Shown here: in pieces, positions 43,876-52,739 of the stretch
Layout: each line of letters begins with the position of its first letter
Position numbering within the stretch: position 1 is the first letter of the stretch
Source of the DNA: Streptomyces griseus subsp. griseus
Lineage (GTDB): Bacteria > Actinomycetota > Actinomycetes > Streptomycetales > Streptomycetaceae
DNA: 64,000 bases
Direction of reading: 5' to 3'
NCBI RefSeq assembly: GCF_003610995.1
Contig: NZ_CP032543.1
Location: 1,922,001 to 1,986,000 of the forward strand
Position numbers and translations under genes: made by a program
Notes under the pieces: model-generated
The model's input: only the letters and a program-made list of their open reading frames with translations
Told to the model about the DNA's origin: nothing
Databases searched by the model: none

Positions 43876-45387
43876 TTGACCCGCGTCGACCGGCTGCCGC
43901 TCCTGCTGGAGGCCGTCCTCAGCATCGGCAGCGACCTCGGGCTCCGGGCCACCCTCCAGCAGATCGTGGACACCGCGAGCGCGCTGACGGGGGCCCGCTA
44001 CGGGGCCCTCGGCGTGCTGGAGCCCGACCAGGACCGGACCGAGGCCCTCTACACGACCGGGATGACCGAGGCGGAGCGGCAGCACATCGGACGCCTCCTC
44101 CCGGAGGGCCGGGCCGGGCTCCTGTCCGAGGGCGGCGGCCGGGAGCCGGACGGGCTGCCGGAGCGGGCCTTCCTCATGGCCCCGATCCAGGTGCACACCG
44201 AACTCTTCGGCCACCTCTGCCTCACGGAGAAGAGTTCCGGCCCCTTCAGCGAGACGGACCGGGCCCTGCTACACGTGCTCGCCTCCCAGGCGGGCATCGC
44301 GATCGGCAACGCCCGGCTCTACGAGAGCGCCCGGCAGCGCGAGCGGTGGATCGAGGGGGCGGCCGCCGTCACCACGGCCCTGCTGACCGGGACCGACGCG
44401 GCCGACGCCCTGATGACCGTGGCCGAACGTGCCCGGGTGCTCGCCGGCGCCTCGGCCGGGGTGATCCTCCAGCCGACGGAGGCGGGCGGGATGGAGATCG
44501 TGACCGCCTCCACCCTCGACGACCCGGCGGGCATCGTCGGCGCGACCATCGCGCCGGGCTCCCCCGTCCTGGTCCAGCTCCTCGGCGGCGAGCCCGTCTT
44601 CATCGACGACTCCGCCACCGACCCCCGGATGACCACCGACGTACGGTCCCGGTTCGGGCCCAGCATGATGCTGCCGCTCCAGAGCGGCGGCCGGCTCATC
44701 GGCACCCTCGCCCTGCCCCGGCGGCGGGGCGCACCCCCGTACACGGCGGTCGACCGGCTGCTCGCGACCCAGTTCGCCTCACAGGCGGCCCTGGCGCTGG
44801 TGATGGCCGACGCGCAGGCGGACCGGGAGCAGCTCGCGGTGTACGAGGACCGTGACCGGATCGCCCGTGACCTGCACGACCTGGTGGTCCAGCGGCTCTT
44901 CGCGACGGAGATGATGCTGGAGTCGACGCGCCGGCGGACCACGGGTGAGCAGGCCGCGGGCGGGGAAGGGGCCGGTGAGCTGATCGGCCGGGCCGTGGAC
45001 GAGCTGGACTCCACCATCCAGGAGGTCCGCACCGCGATCTTCGCCCTCCAGCAGCCGCCCGCCGAGGCCCCGAGCACCTTCCGGGGCCTGGTCCTGCGGG
45101 AGACCGGGGGCGCGGCGGCGCTGCTGGACTTTCCGCCGTCGGTGCACTTCACGGGGGCGGTGGACGCGCTGGTGGGCGAGGAGACGGGCCGGGAGCTGCT
45201 GGCGGCGCTGCGCGGGGCGCTGGCCGCCGCCCACCGCAGGCCCGGGGTCTCGGCGATCGACGTGGCGGTGGACGCGACGGTGCGGCTGCCCGACGGGCGG
45301 AGCGCGGTGCGTCTGGTGGTGGCGGACGACGGGCGGGACGAGGAGGGCGGCCGGTCGACGACGGTGACCTGGCAGGCGCCGTTGTGA
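43876..45387 (+). CDS. GAF-domain histidine kinase with degenerate ATPase
   Basis: 503 residues, starting at TTG 43876, 5 nt after mbl; no better start exists. Two GAF domains (about 5-155 and 170-310) precede a HisKA_3 helix DRIARDLHDLVVQRLF with His334. The ATPase region is incomplete: where an N-box with Asn is expected there is LRGALAAAHRRPG, the G1 box reads VADDGRDEEGG, and the G2 box plus about 25 residues are missing before TVTWQAPL. It therefore probably cannot phosphorylate itself and may be a dead partner or sensor. No response regulator lies next to it. Confidence 0.88.
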   Translation: MTRVDRLPLLLEAVLSIGSDLGLRATLQQIVDTASALTGARYGALGVLEPDQDRTEALYTTGMTEAERQHIGRLLPEGRAGLLSEGGGREPDGLPERAFLMAPIQVHTELFGHLCLTEKSSGPFSETDRALLHVLASQAGIAIGNARLYESARQRERWIEGAAAVTTALLTGTDAADALMTVAERARVLAGASAGVILQPTEAGGMEIVTASTLDDPAGIVGATIAPGSPVLVQLLGGEPVFIDDSATDPRMTTDVRSRFGPSMMLPLQSGGRLIGTLALPRRRGAPPYTAVDRLLATQFASQAALALVMADAQADREQLAVYEDRDRIARDLHDLVVQRLFATEMMLESTRRRTTGEQAAGGEGAGELIGRAVDELDSTIQEVRTAIFALQQPPAEAPSTFRGLVLRETGGAAALLDFPPSVHFTGAVDALVGEETGRELLAALRGALAAAHRRPGVSAIDVAVDATVRLPDGRSAVRLVVADDGRDEEGGRSTTVTWQAPL

Positions 45388-45407
45388 GCACCGCCGGGCA
45401 GGTGCGA

Positions 45408-45839
45408 TCAGTGCTTCGGGGCCGCCCGCAGCGCGATCCGGGTGGTGGAGTGGGCCACGCCCGCCTCCTGTTTCAGCCGCCGCAGCAGCGAGTCCAGCGC
45501 CACCGGGTCGGCCGCCGTGGCGCGGATCAGATAGTCGTGGCCGCCGGTCACATGCACCACCTCCGTGATCCCGGGCAGCATCAGCACCGAACGTTCGAAC
45601 TCCTCGTTCGTCGTGTCGAGGCGCAACGTCACATCGATGAAGACGACCAGGCCCGAACGGGTGTCGGCGGCCGGGTCGACGATGACGGTGAAGCCGCGGA
45701 TCACCCCGTCCTTGCGCATACGGCGGACCCGGTCGCCCGCCGCGTTGGCGCTGAGGCCCACCCGTACGCCCAGATCCCGGTACGAGATCCGCGCGTCCTC
45801 CTGGAGAATGCCGAGGATTTCCCTGTCCAGCCGATCCAT
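45408..45839 (-). CDS. Lrp/AsnC-family regulator
   Basis: 143 residues. HTH: MDRLDREILGILQEDARISYRDLGVRVGLSANAAGDRVRRMRKDGVIRGFTVIVD, then the RAM ligand domain (TEVVHVTGGHDYLIRATA). ATG 45839. It is divergent from an MFS porter and convergent with the histidine kinase. Lrp proteins bind amino acids or related effectors and usually control a neighbouring transporter. Confidence 0.93.
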   Translation of the reverse strand: MDRLDREILGILQEDARISYRDLGVRVGLSANAAGDRVRRMRKDGVIRGFTVIVDPAADTRSGLVVFIDVTLRLDTTNEEFERSVLMLPGITEVVHVTGGHDYLIRATAADPVALDSLLRRLKQEAGVAHSTTRIALRAAPKH

Positions 45840-45966
45840 ACCGCGATTGTCCCAGCTTGCGGCGGTATCGGCTGATGAGAGCGCGTACCGGCCGAGAGAA
45901 ACCCGCAGTCGCCCGGTCGGCGCAGCCCGGCGGGCCGTGCGCTCCCCCGCGTCCTTGACTTGTCGT

Positions 45967-47199
45967 GTGAACACCGCCGTCAAGCAGTCCCCCGAGCCCC
46001 CGGACGCCCCCGCTGCGGCGCCCGCCGCGCCCTCCCCGGCCGCGTACCGCAATCTCGTCATGGCCACGATCGGCTTCGCCCTCACCTTCTGGGCGTGGAA
46101 CCTGGTCGCGCCGATGTCCGCGGACTACAAGGACCGGCTGGGGCTCAGCTCGTTCCAGCAGTCGTTCCTGGTGGCCGTGCCGGTGCTCGTCGGCTCGCTC
46201 GGCCGGATCCCGGTGGGCGCGCTGACCGACAAGTACGGCGCGAAGCTGATGTTCCCGCTGGTGTCGGCGCTGACCATCGTGCCGGTGCTGCTGCTGATCC
46301 CGGCGAAGAACTCGTACGGGGCGATGATCGCGGTCGGCTTCCTGCTGGGGCTCGGCGGGACGACGTTCGCGATCGGTGTCCCGTTGGTCAACTCGTGGTT
46401 CCCGCCTGCCAAGCGGGGATTCGCGCTGGGCGTGTTCGGGATGGGCATGGGCGGGGTGGCGCTCTCCGGCTACTTCACCCCGCGCATCGCCAAGCACGGC
46501 GACAACCTGCCGTTCCTCGTGGTGGCGGGCGCGCTGGTCGTCTTCGCGCTGCTCGCCGCCGTCCTGGTCAGCGACCACCCCGACCGGAAGATCCCCACGG
46601 ACACGTTGGTGCACCGGCTCGGGGAGGCCGGGAAGCTGCGGGTGACCTGGGAGCTGTCGGCGCTGTACGCGATCGGCTTCGGCGGGATCGTGGCGTTCGG
46701 GGTCTATCTGCCGACGTATCTGAAGACCTGGTACGAGATGTCACCGACCGAGGCGGGCACCAAGGCGGCCGGGTTCGCGCTGGTCACGGTGGTCTTCCGG
46801 CCGATCGGCGGCTGGCTCTCGGACCGGATCCACCCGGCGCTGGTGACCTCGGGCGCACTGCTGCTGGCGGCCCTGATGGCGATCGTCCAGGCCTTCGAGC
46901 CGCCCCTGAACCCGGTCGGCACCATCGCTCTGCTGGCCATGGCGGCGGGGCTCGGCACGGCGAGCGGCAGTGTGTTCGCCCTGGTCTCGCAGGTGACCCC
47001 GCAGGCCAAGGTGGGCAGTGTGACGGGCATCGTCGGCGCGATGGGCGGGCTCGGCGGCTTCGTACCGCCGCTGGTGATGGGGGCGATCTACAGCGCCAAG
47101 GACAGTTACGCGATCGGCTTCATGCTCCTGTCGGATCTGGCGCTGGCGGGGTGTGTCTACGCGTACGGACGGATGCGGAACATCCAGCGCGACGGGTGA
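45967..47199 (+). CDS. MFS nitrate/nitrite-porter-type transporter
   Basis: About 410 residues and 12 helices. It resembles NarK/NNP porters: ATIGFALTFWAWNLVAP in helix 1, GALTDKYGAKLMFPL in the first loop, and the Gly-rich FGMGMGGVALSGYF. Substrate specificity is not certain; the full NNP signature is not evident. The start is put at GTG 45967, with a weak ribosome site; an internal ATG at about 46060 would remove the first 30 residues. Divergent from the Lrp gene. Confidence 0.85.
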   Translation: MNTAVKQSPEPPDAPAAAPAAPSPAAYRNLVMATIGFALTFWAWNLVAPMSADYKDRLGLSSFQQSFLVAVPVLVGSLGRIPVGALTDKYGAKLMFPLVSALTIVPVLLLIPAKNSYGAMIAVGFLLGLGGTTFAIGVPLVNSWFPPAKRGFALGVFGMGMGGVALSGYFTPRIAKHGDNLPFLVVAGALVVFALLAAVLVSDHPDRKIPTDTLVHRLGEAGKLRVTWELSALYAIGFGGIVAFGVYLPTYLKTWYEMSPTEAGTKAAGFALVTVVFRPIGGWLSDRIHPALVTSGALLLAALMAIVQAFEPPLNPVGTIALLAMAAGLGTASGSVFALVSQVTPQAKVGSVTGIVGAMGGLGGFVPPLVMGAIYSAKDSYAIGFMLLSDLALAGCVYAYGRMRNIQRDG

Positions 47200-47214
47200 G
47201 ACCCGGGCAGGGAA

Positions 47215-47248
47215 GAACGGCCGCGTTCCCGCCGGAACGCGGCCGTTC
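47215..47248. terminator. Bidirectional terminator between MFS and ThuA genes
   Basis: Perfect 15-bp stem (47215-47229 with 47234-47248), CGCC loop, between two convergent genes. Confidence 0.88.
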
Positions 47249-47268
47249 GCGCGAGGGCCCGGGAAGGG

Positions 47269-49436
47269 CTATCGGCGTCGCTGTCCGAAGCGGTCCGCCC
47301 AGTACGCGGTCCGGTCCAGGTAGGCCGTCTCGGCGGCCGCCCCGGTCTTGCCGTAGGCGCCCTCGAAGGTCTGGTAGCCGTGGCCCGGCGGCGGGTCGGA
47401 GGCGGCCGGCTCGATGGAGCTGCCCTCGTGCCACTCGTTGAACGAGGTGACGGAGACCCAGGTCGGGTCACCGCCGACGGCCGGGTCCAGGGCGTTGGTC
47501 CACTGGCGGTCGTACGAGGCGCCGTCCGCGCGGCCCAGGGTGGGGTGGTGTTGCCGGGGACGGCCCGGTCGTCGAGGTAGCCGGGGGCGACCGAGGGGGC
47601 CCAGACCAGGCCGTTGGCCTTGGCGTAGTCGCCCGCCTGCTTCCAGCCGGGGGCGGTGGCGCCCGCGATGCCGTCGTAGGTGTAGATCCCGCCGAAGTGG
47701 GCGACCTTGGAGGTGTCGGTGGTCTGGGCGAGGACGACGGCGGTGTCCTTGACGGCGTCCAGCGCCGACCAGTCCTGGATCTTCAGGCTCTCGAAGATGT
47801 AGTAGGCGTTGCGGTCGCCGTGTGAAGCGTCCCGGTAGAACGCCGGATGGTGGCCGAACTCCCCTTCCAGGTAGGCGATGTCGTCGACGACGGAGGCGGC
47901 GGTACGGCCGTTGTACGGCTCGATGTGCCAGGCGACCTCGATGCCGTGCCGCGCGGCGGCGTCCATCACGTCACCGGCGAGGCCGTCCTCGTAACTCCCC
48001 TGCCCCCACCAGCTGTAGACGATGACGCCCGCGCCGGACCGGTTCACCCACTCCATGTGCTGGTCGACGGCTCCGCTGATGTCCCCGGAGTCGTACGGGC
48101 CGAGCTTGGGATAGAGGTCGGCGCCGATGGAGTCGGGCGGGGTGTGGCCGCCCTGCTGCCAGTGGCGCCAGCTCCCCGCCGGACCTTCCGGGGTGCCGTA
48201 CCAGGGGTAGTAGAAGAGGTGGACGTCGGACGAGCCGCCCGCCTCGGTGGCCGGGGCGCGGGTCAGGGTGAAGCGGTCGACGTCGAAGAGGGCGCCCGCT
48301 CCCCCGGTGAACCGCAGGAAGAGCGGGCCCGCGCCCGGTGCGGCGGCCGTCAGGGCGGTGGTGACCTCGGTGAAGGTGTCCCAGCCGCCGGTCGGGGCGA
48401 CGGCCACCGAGCCGAGGAGCTGCCCGGTGGCGGAGCCGGCGCGGACCTCGACGGTGCCGCCCGCACCGGCCGAGGAGACGGTGGCGGTGAAGGCGGTGGC
48501 CCCGGCCGGGTCGAGGGTGGCGTAGCCCGCCCAGTCTCCGTCGTCGATGTGGCCGAGGGTGGCGCCGCCGCTCGCCGCCGCGTGCGGGGCGGCCTGGACG
48601 CCGGAGGAGGAGGTGTACGCCTCCGCCTCGGCGCTGTCACCACCCGGGTCCGGGTCACCGGTGGGAGAGCAGTCCGCCTCGACCGCTCCGGCCGCGTACC
48701 GGATACCGCCCAGGAGGAGTTGGCGGAAGTCCGGGTCGGCGAAGGACTCGATGGTGTGGCCGAGGCCGGTGTAGAAGGAGCGGCCGTCCTGCTGCGGGTG
48801 GCACCAGGTGATGGGGTGGTCGCCGCCCATCTCGCCGCCGCTGTAACTGGATTCGTCCAGCGACTGCAGTACGTGGACGTCTCCGCGCGGGTTGGAGCGG
48901 TAGTCGTACCACTCGTCGGTCCGCGTCCAGGTGTCGTCCAGGTGCGCGGTGGCCGGGTGGACGTGGTCCTCGGTGGTGAGGCGGGCCTCCTGGACCGCCG
49001 GGTGGCTCTTGAACCAGGCGCCGACGAGGTCCTCGTACTCCGGCCAGTCGTACTCGGTGTCGGCCGCCGCGCGGACGCCGACGAAGCCGCCGCCCCCGTC
49101 GACGTACCCCTTGAGGGCGTTCTGCTGGGTGTCGTCCAGGACGTCGCCGGTGGTGGAGAGGAAGACGACGGCCTCGTACTCTCCGAGGTTCTGCGGGGTG
49201 AAGGCGGTCGCGTCCTCGGTGGCGGTGACGGTGAAGTCGTTGGCCGCGCCCAGCTGTTGGAGGGCGGTGATGCCCGCCTGGATGGAGTCGTGGCGGAACC
49301 CGGCGGTCTTGGAGAAGACCAGGACCTGGTACGGGTCGGCGGCCGCGGCCGCGCCGGGGACGCCCGGGCCGAGGAGGGCGGCCCCCAGGGCGAGGGCGGC
49401 GGCGCAGGCCAGGCGGCGGATGCGGGATCGTCTCAT
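47269..49436 (-). pseudogene. Secreted ThuA-CBM6-GH99-like protein, frameshifted near its 3' end
   Basis: A signal peptide (RRLACAAALALGAALLGPGVPGAAA) is followed by ThuA (about 34-250: VLVFSKTAGFRHDSI, GGFVGVRAAAD, the trehalose-utilisation fold), a CBM6-like beta-sandwich (about 270-400) and a GH99-like domain from about 404 (VHLFYYPWYGTPEGPAG..., VIVYSWWGQ, VAWHIEPYNGRT). About 90 codons before the end, near 47537-47545, one base is missing from an AGGGTGGGG run; restoring it continues as LGRADGASYDRQW with VTSFNEWHEGSS, the expected end of the GH domain, stopping at 47269. The unrestored frame ends at 47157. Translationally coupled (ATGA) to the dehydrogenase gene. Confidence 0.75.
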
Positions 49437-51913
49437 CGGTTGCTCACCTCTGCTCCCTGTGTGGTGAAGGTGAAGGCGTCCAGGTCGAAGAGGTTGCCCT
49501 GGCCCGTCGGGCCCTTGAAGACGAGGAAGAGCTCGATGGGTCCCGCGGGGGCGTTGCCCACGTCCGCCGTGACGTCCACGAAGTCCTCCCAGCCGCCGGT
49601 CGGGGCGACGGTGAGGGTGGACAGGAGGGTGCCGGTGGGCGAGCCCGCCCGCAGCTCCAGGGTGCCGCCCGCGCCGCCGGAGGCGACCCGGGCCGTGACG
49701 GAGGTGGCGTCGGAGAGGACGTACGGCTCGAAGGAGATCCAGTCGCCGTCGTCGGTGTAGCCGACGGTGGCGCCGCCCTCGGCGGGCCCGTGCGAGGCGA
49801 CCTCGATACCGGACTGGGCGGAGAAGTGCTCGCCCTGGCGGTGGCGGGGCTGGAGGATCGAGTCACTGTGGGTGGTCAGCCCGCCCGCGTCGGTGTACTC
49901 GGCGTCGAAGACCCCGTAGATGTTGGCGGCGCTGTCGTGCTCGCCGTCGACGGGGACGTCGATGGTGCCGGAGCAGCCGTTCTTCGAGGTGATCTGGTGG
50001 CGGTGGCTGTCATGGCCGAGGAGATAGGTGACCTTGACCTTGGAGCAGTCGATCGTGCCGTCCTCGGGGTCGCTGACGGTCACGGTGAACGGGACGGAGT
50101 CGCCGAACGAGAACAGGGTGCCGTCGGCGGGGGTGTCGAGCGTGACCGTGGGCGCGGTGTTGCCCGCCGTCACCACCAGGCTCGCGGTGCCGGTGAGCCC
50201 TTCGGGGTCGGTGACGGTGAGGGTCGGGGTGTAGGTCCCGGCGGTGGTGTAGGTGTGGCTGGGGTTGGCGTCGGTGGAGGTGGCTCCGTCGCCGAAGTCC
50301 CAGGCGTAGGTGAGGTCTCCGCCCTCGGGGTCGTTGCTGCCGGCCGAGGAGAAGGAGACCGCGAGCGGGGTGGGCCCGGAGGTCTTGTCGGCGGCGGCCC
50401 GGGCGACCGGGGAGCGGTTGCTGCCGGCGAGGTACTCGATGCGGTACAGCGCCTGGTTGCCCGCGCCGGTCCCGTAGTCGAGGACGTACAGCGCCCCGTC
50501 AGGTCCGAAGGCGGAGTCCATCACCTGGGTGCCGGTCCACGGGAAGGTGTCGATGGTGCCGGGGGACCCGTCGGCCTTCACCTCCACGGGCTTGATCCAC
50601 CGGCGGCCGTACTCGGTGGCGAAGAACCGGCCGTCGAGGGAGGCGGGGAACTTCACGGCCGAGTCGAGGTCCGGGTCGAAGTTGTATACGGGACCGGCCA
50701 TCGGGGATTCCGAACCGCTGCCGAACTCCGGCGGGGAGCCCTCGTCACCCGCGTACCGGATCCAGGCGGGCTGGGCGGGAGGGAGCGTGGTGAGGCCGGT
50801 GTTGCGGAAGGAGTTGTTGGCCGGGCCGTTGGCACAGTCGTACTTCGCGCCTGCGGGACCGCTGGGGAAGGTGTACTCGCCGTACGTCTCCGTGGGCGTG
50901 TTGGTGCCGGTGCAGTACGGCCAGCCGAAGTTGCCGGGCTCGGTGACGCGGTTGAACTCGACCTGGCCGCTGGGTCCCCGGTCCGGGTCGGTGGTCCCGG
51001 CGTCAGGCCCGTAGTCGCCGATGTAGACGGCCCCGGTCTCGCGGTCGACGGACATCCGGAACGGGTTGCGGAAGCCCATCGCGTAGATCTCGGGGCGGGT
51101 GTTCGCGGTGCCGGGGGCGAAGAGGTTGCCCGCCGGGACGGTGTAGCCGCCGTCGGCGGTCGGCGTGATCCGCAGGAGCTTGCCGCGCAGGTCGTCGGTG
51201 TTGCCGGAGGAGCGCTGGGCGTCGAACTGCGGGTTGCGGTCCGTGCGTTCGTCGATGGGCGCGTAGCCGCTGGACTCGAACGGGTTGGTGTCGTCGCCGG
51301 TGGTCAGATACAGATTCCCGGCGGCGTCGAAGTCGATGTCCCCGCCGACGTGGCAGCACTGGCCCCGGTCGCTCTCGACTTCGAGGAGGACCTTCTCGCT
51401 GGCGGTGTCCAGCGTTCCGTCGGCCTTGAGTACGAAGCGCGAGAGGTTCAGATGCCCCTTCCACGCCTCGAAGTCGGCGGCGGATCCGGTGGTGGGGGCG
51501 TCGCCGGGCGGGGTGTCCAGGGCGGGCGAGTAGTAGAGGTAGACGTACCGGTTGGCCGCGAAGTCCGGGTCCGCGGCGACGCCTTGGAGCCCTTCCTCGT
51601 CGTGCGTGTAGACGTCGAGTCTCCCTGCCGTCCTCGTCGACCCGGCCGCGTCGGTGAGGCGGAGCGTGCCGTCACGGGCGGTGTGCAGGACGGACCGGTC
51701 GGGCAGCACGGCGAGGGACATGGCCTCGCCCAGTTCGGCCGGGCCGAGGGCGAGTTGGACCTGCTGGTAGTCGGCGGCGGGGATGTCGGCCGCGACGCGT
51801 GGGGCGCGGGCGTCGGGGTCGGCGGCCGTGGCGGTGGGGACGGCCAGGGCGGCGGCCAGCAGGGCGGCGAGCGCGGTGGCGTATCCGGACCAGCGTGGGG
51901 GTGCGGGTGACAT
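49433..51913 (-). CDS. Secreted PQQ-type sugar dehydrogenase with PKD and CBM6 domains
   Basis: 826 residues. A signal peptide (ATALAALLAAALAVPTATA) is followed by a six-bladed beta-propeller of the soluble glucose dehydrogenase family (about 40-490: EEGLQGVAADPDF, RYVYLYYSP, GQCCHVGGDIDFD, TGDDTNPF, YAMGFRNPFRMSVD). A PKD domain (about 500-585: YAWDFGDGATSTDANPSHTY) and a C-terminal CBM6 (about 694-826) follow. It probably oxidises a sugar bound outside the cell; cofactor use is inferred. ATG 51913. It overlaps the ThuA protein gene by 4 nt. LacI-type palindrome upstream. Confidence 0.88.
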   Translation of the reverse strand: MSPAPPRWSGYATALAALLAAALAVPTATAADPDARAPRVAADIPAADYQQVQLALGPAELGEAMSLAVLPDRSVLHTARDGTLRLTDAAGSTRTAGRLDVYTHDEEGLQGVAADPDFAANRYVYLYYSPALDTPPGDAPTTGSAADFEAWKGHLNLSRFVLKADGTLDTASEKVLLEVESDRGQCCHVGGDIDFDAAGNLYLTTGDDTNPFESSGYAPIDERTDRNPQFDAQRSSGNTDDLRGKLLRITPTADGGYTVPAGNLFAPGTANTRPEIYAMGFRNPFRMSVDRETGAVYIGDYGPDAGTTDPDRGPSGQVEFNRVTEPGNFGWPYCTGTNTPTETYGEYTFPSGPAGAKYDCANGPANNSFRNTGLTTLPPAQPAWIRYAGDEGSPPEFGSGSESPMAGPVYNFDPDLDSAVKFPASLDGRFFATEYGRRWIKPVEVKADGSPGTIDTFPWTGTQVMDSAFGPDGALYVLDYGTGAGNQALYRIEYLAGSNRSPVARAAADKTSGPTPLAVSFSSAGSNDPEGGDLTYAWDFGDGATSTDANPSHTYTTAGTYTPTLTVTDPEGLTGTASLVVTAGNTAPTVTLDTPADGTLFSFGDSVPFTVTVSDPEDGTIDCSKVKVTYLLGHDSHRHQITSKNGCSGTIDVPVDGEHDSAANIYGVFDAEYTDAGGLTTHSDSILQPRHRQGEHFSAQSGIEVASHGPAEGGATVGYTDDGDWISFEPYVLSDATSVTARVASGGAGGTLELRAGSPTGTLLSTLTVAPTGGWEDFVDVTADVGNAPAGPIELFLVFKGPTGQGNLFDLDAFTFTTQGAEVSNR

Positions 51914-52017
51914 AAGTACGGGTGTTCCTTCCTGACGGTACGTGGGGTCTGTCAGGCAAGGCGCGGTCGCGCTTTGCGACGTGCAGGTGGCCTGGGCGCG
52001 GGCGGCTTCTTACTTTC

Positions 52018-52030
52018 GGAGAGCGCTCCA
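52018..52030 (-). promoter_or_regulatory. LacI-type palindrome GGAGAGCGCTCCA
   Basis: The GAGCGCTC core (52021-52028) is a perfect 8-bp palindrome of the type bound by Streptomyces LacI/CebR sugar repressors, 105 nt upstream of the dehydrogenase start. Two TTGACA hexamers (minus strand, around 52080 and 52095) lie further upstream in AT-rich DNA. Confidence 0.5.
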
Positions 52031-52122
52031 ACGGCCTTGTGGGGCAGGCTTTTTGCATGCTGGCAACGCAAAATTAATTTGTCAAGGTCGTGTCAAAATT
52101 GCGGTTCGGTGCTCCGTGCAGC

Positions 52123-52153
52123 GATGTGGCGGGGCCCCGGGCCCCGCCACATC
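52123..52153 (-). terminator. Terminator of the ECF-ABC operon
   Basis: Perfect 14-bp stem (52123-52136 with 52140-52153), 3-nt loop, 23 nt after the last gene of the ABC operon. It insulates the dehydrogenase operon from it. Confidence 0.85.
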
Positions 52154-52175
52154 GGGCTCACCGCCGCACTCGGGC

Positions 52176-52739
52176 CTACCGCCTCGGTCCGGCGAGAGCG
52201 TAGGAGACGGTGCCGACAGTGGCGAGGACGAAGGCCGTCCCCGTGCTCGCCCCCGTACCGGCGGGCATGAGCATCCAGGCGGCCACCTCCGTCGAGGGCG
52301 GGGCGACAAAGGCGAGGAGCAGCCAGCCGAACGGCAGTGCCCAGGCGTACGCCCCGCCCGCGAGGACGGCGCCGATGGCGGCCAGGCCGGTGAGTCCGAA
52401 GGAGTTCCGGACGGTGAGGGCGAGCGCGGTCCCGGAATCCCCGAGCGCCTGTGCCGCCGTCACCGCCGCCGCGACGGCCGTCGCGGCGGCCAGCACGTGG
52501 GCCGCACGCCGTGGCCACCAGCGGATCGCGGCTGTCCGGTCCAACGCCTGGTCCTGGCCGCCGAATCCGACGGAGGCGGCCATCGCGCCGAGGGCCAGGA
52601 CGAACGCCCCGGTCCTGGGGTCGGCGGCGCTGCCGCCCCCGTCGTGGGTGAACGCCCACAGGAGCACGGTTCCGGCCAGTACGGCGAGGGCCGAGGCGGG
52701 TACGTGGCGTGATCGCGCGTAGAGCAGGACCGGGCTCAT
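52176..52739 (-). CDS. Small polytopic membrane protein of the ECF-ABC operon
   Basis: 187 residues with about 5 hydrophobic helices (SALAVLAGTVLLWAFTHDG, AFVLALGAMAASVGFG, LAAATAVAAAVTAAQ and others). No recognised domain. ATG 52739 overlaps the stop of the larger permease by 4 nt, so it is coupled to it. Likely a second membrane subunit of the transporter. Confidence 0.75.
   Translation of the reverse strand: MSPVLLYARSRHVPASALAVLAGTVLLWAFTHDGGGSAADPRTGAFVLALGAMAASVGFGGQDQALDRTAAIRWWPRRAAHVLAAATAVAAAVTAAQALGDSGTALALTVRNSFGLTGLAAIGAVLAGGAYAWALPFGWLLLAFVAPPSTEVAAWMLMPAGTGASTGTAFVLATVGTVSYALAGPRR

Noticed and set aside
49790..51910. 706-codon plus-strand frame over the dehydrogenase gene
   Set aside because: Shadow; Gly/Val-rich repeats with no family features.
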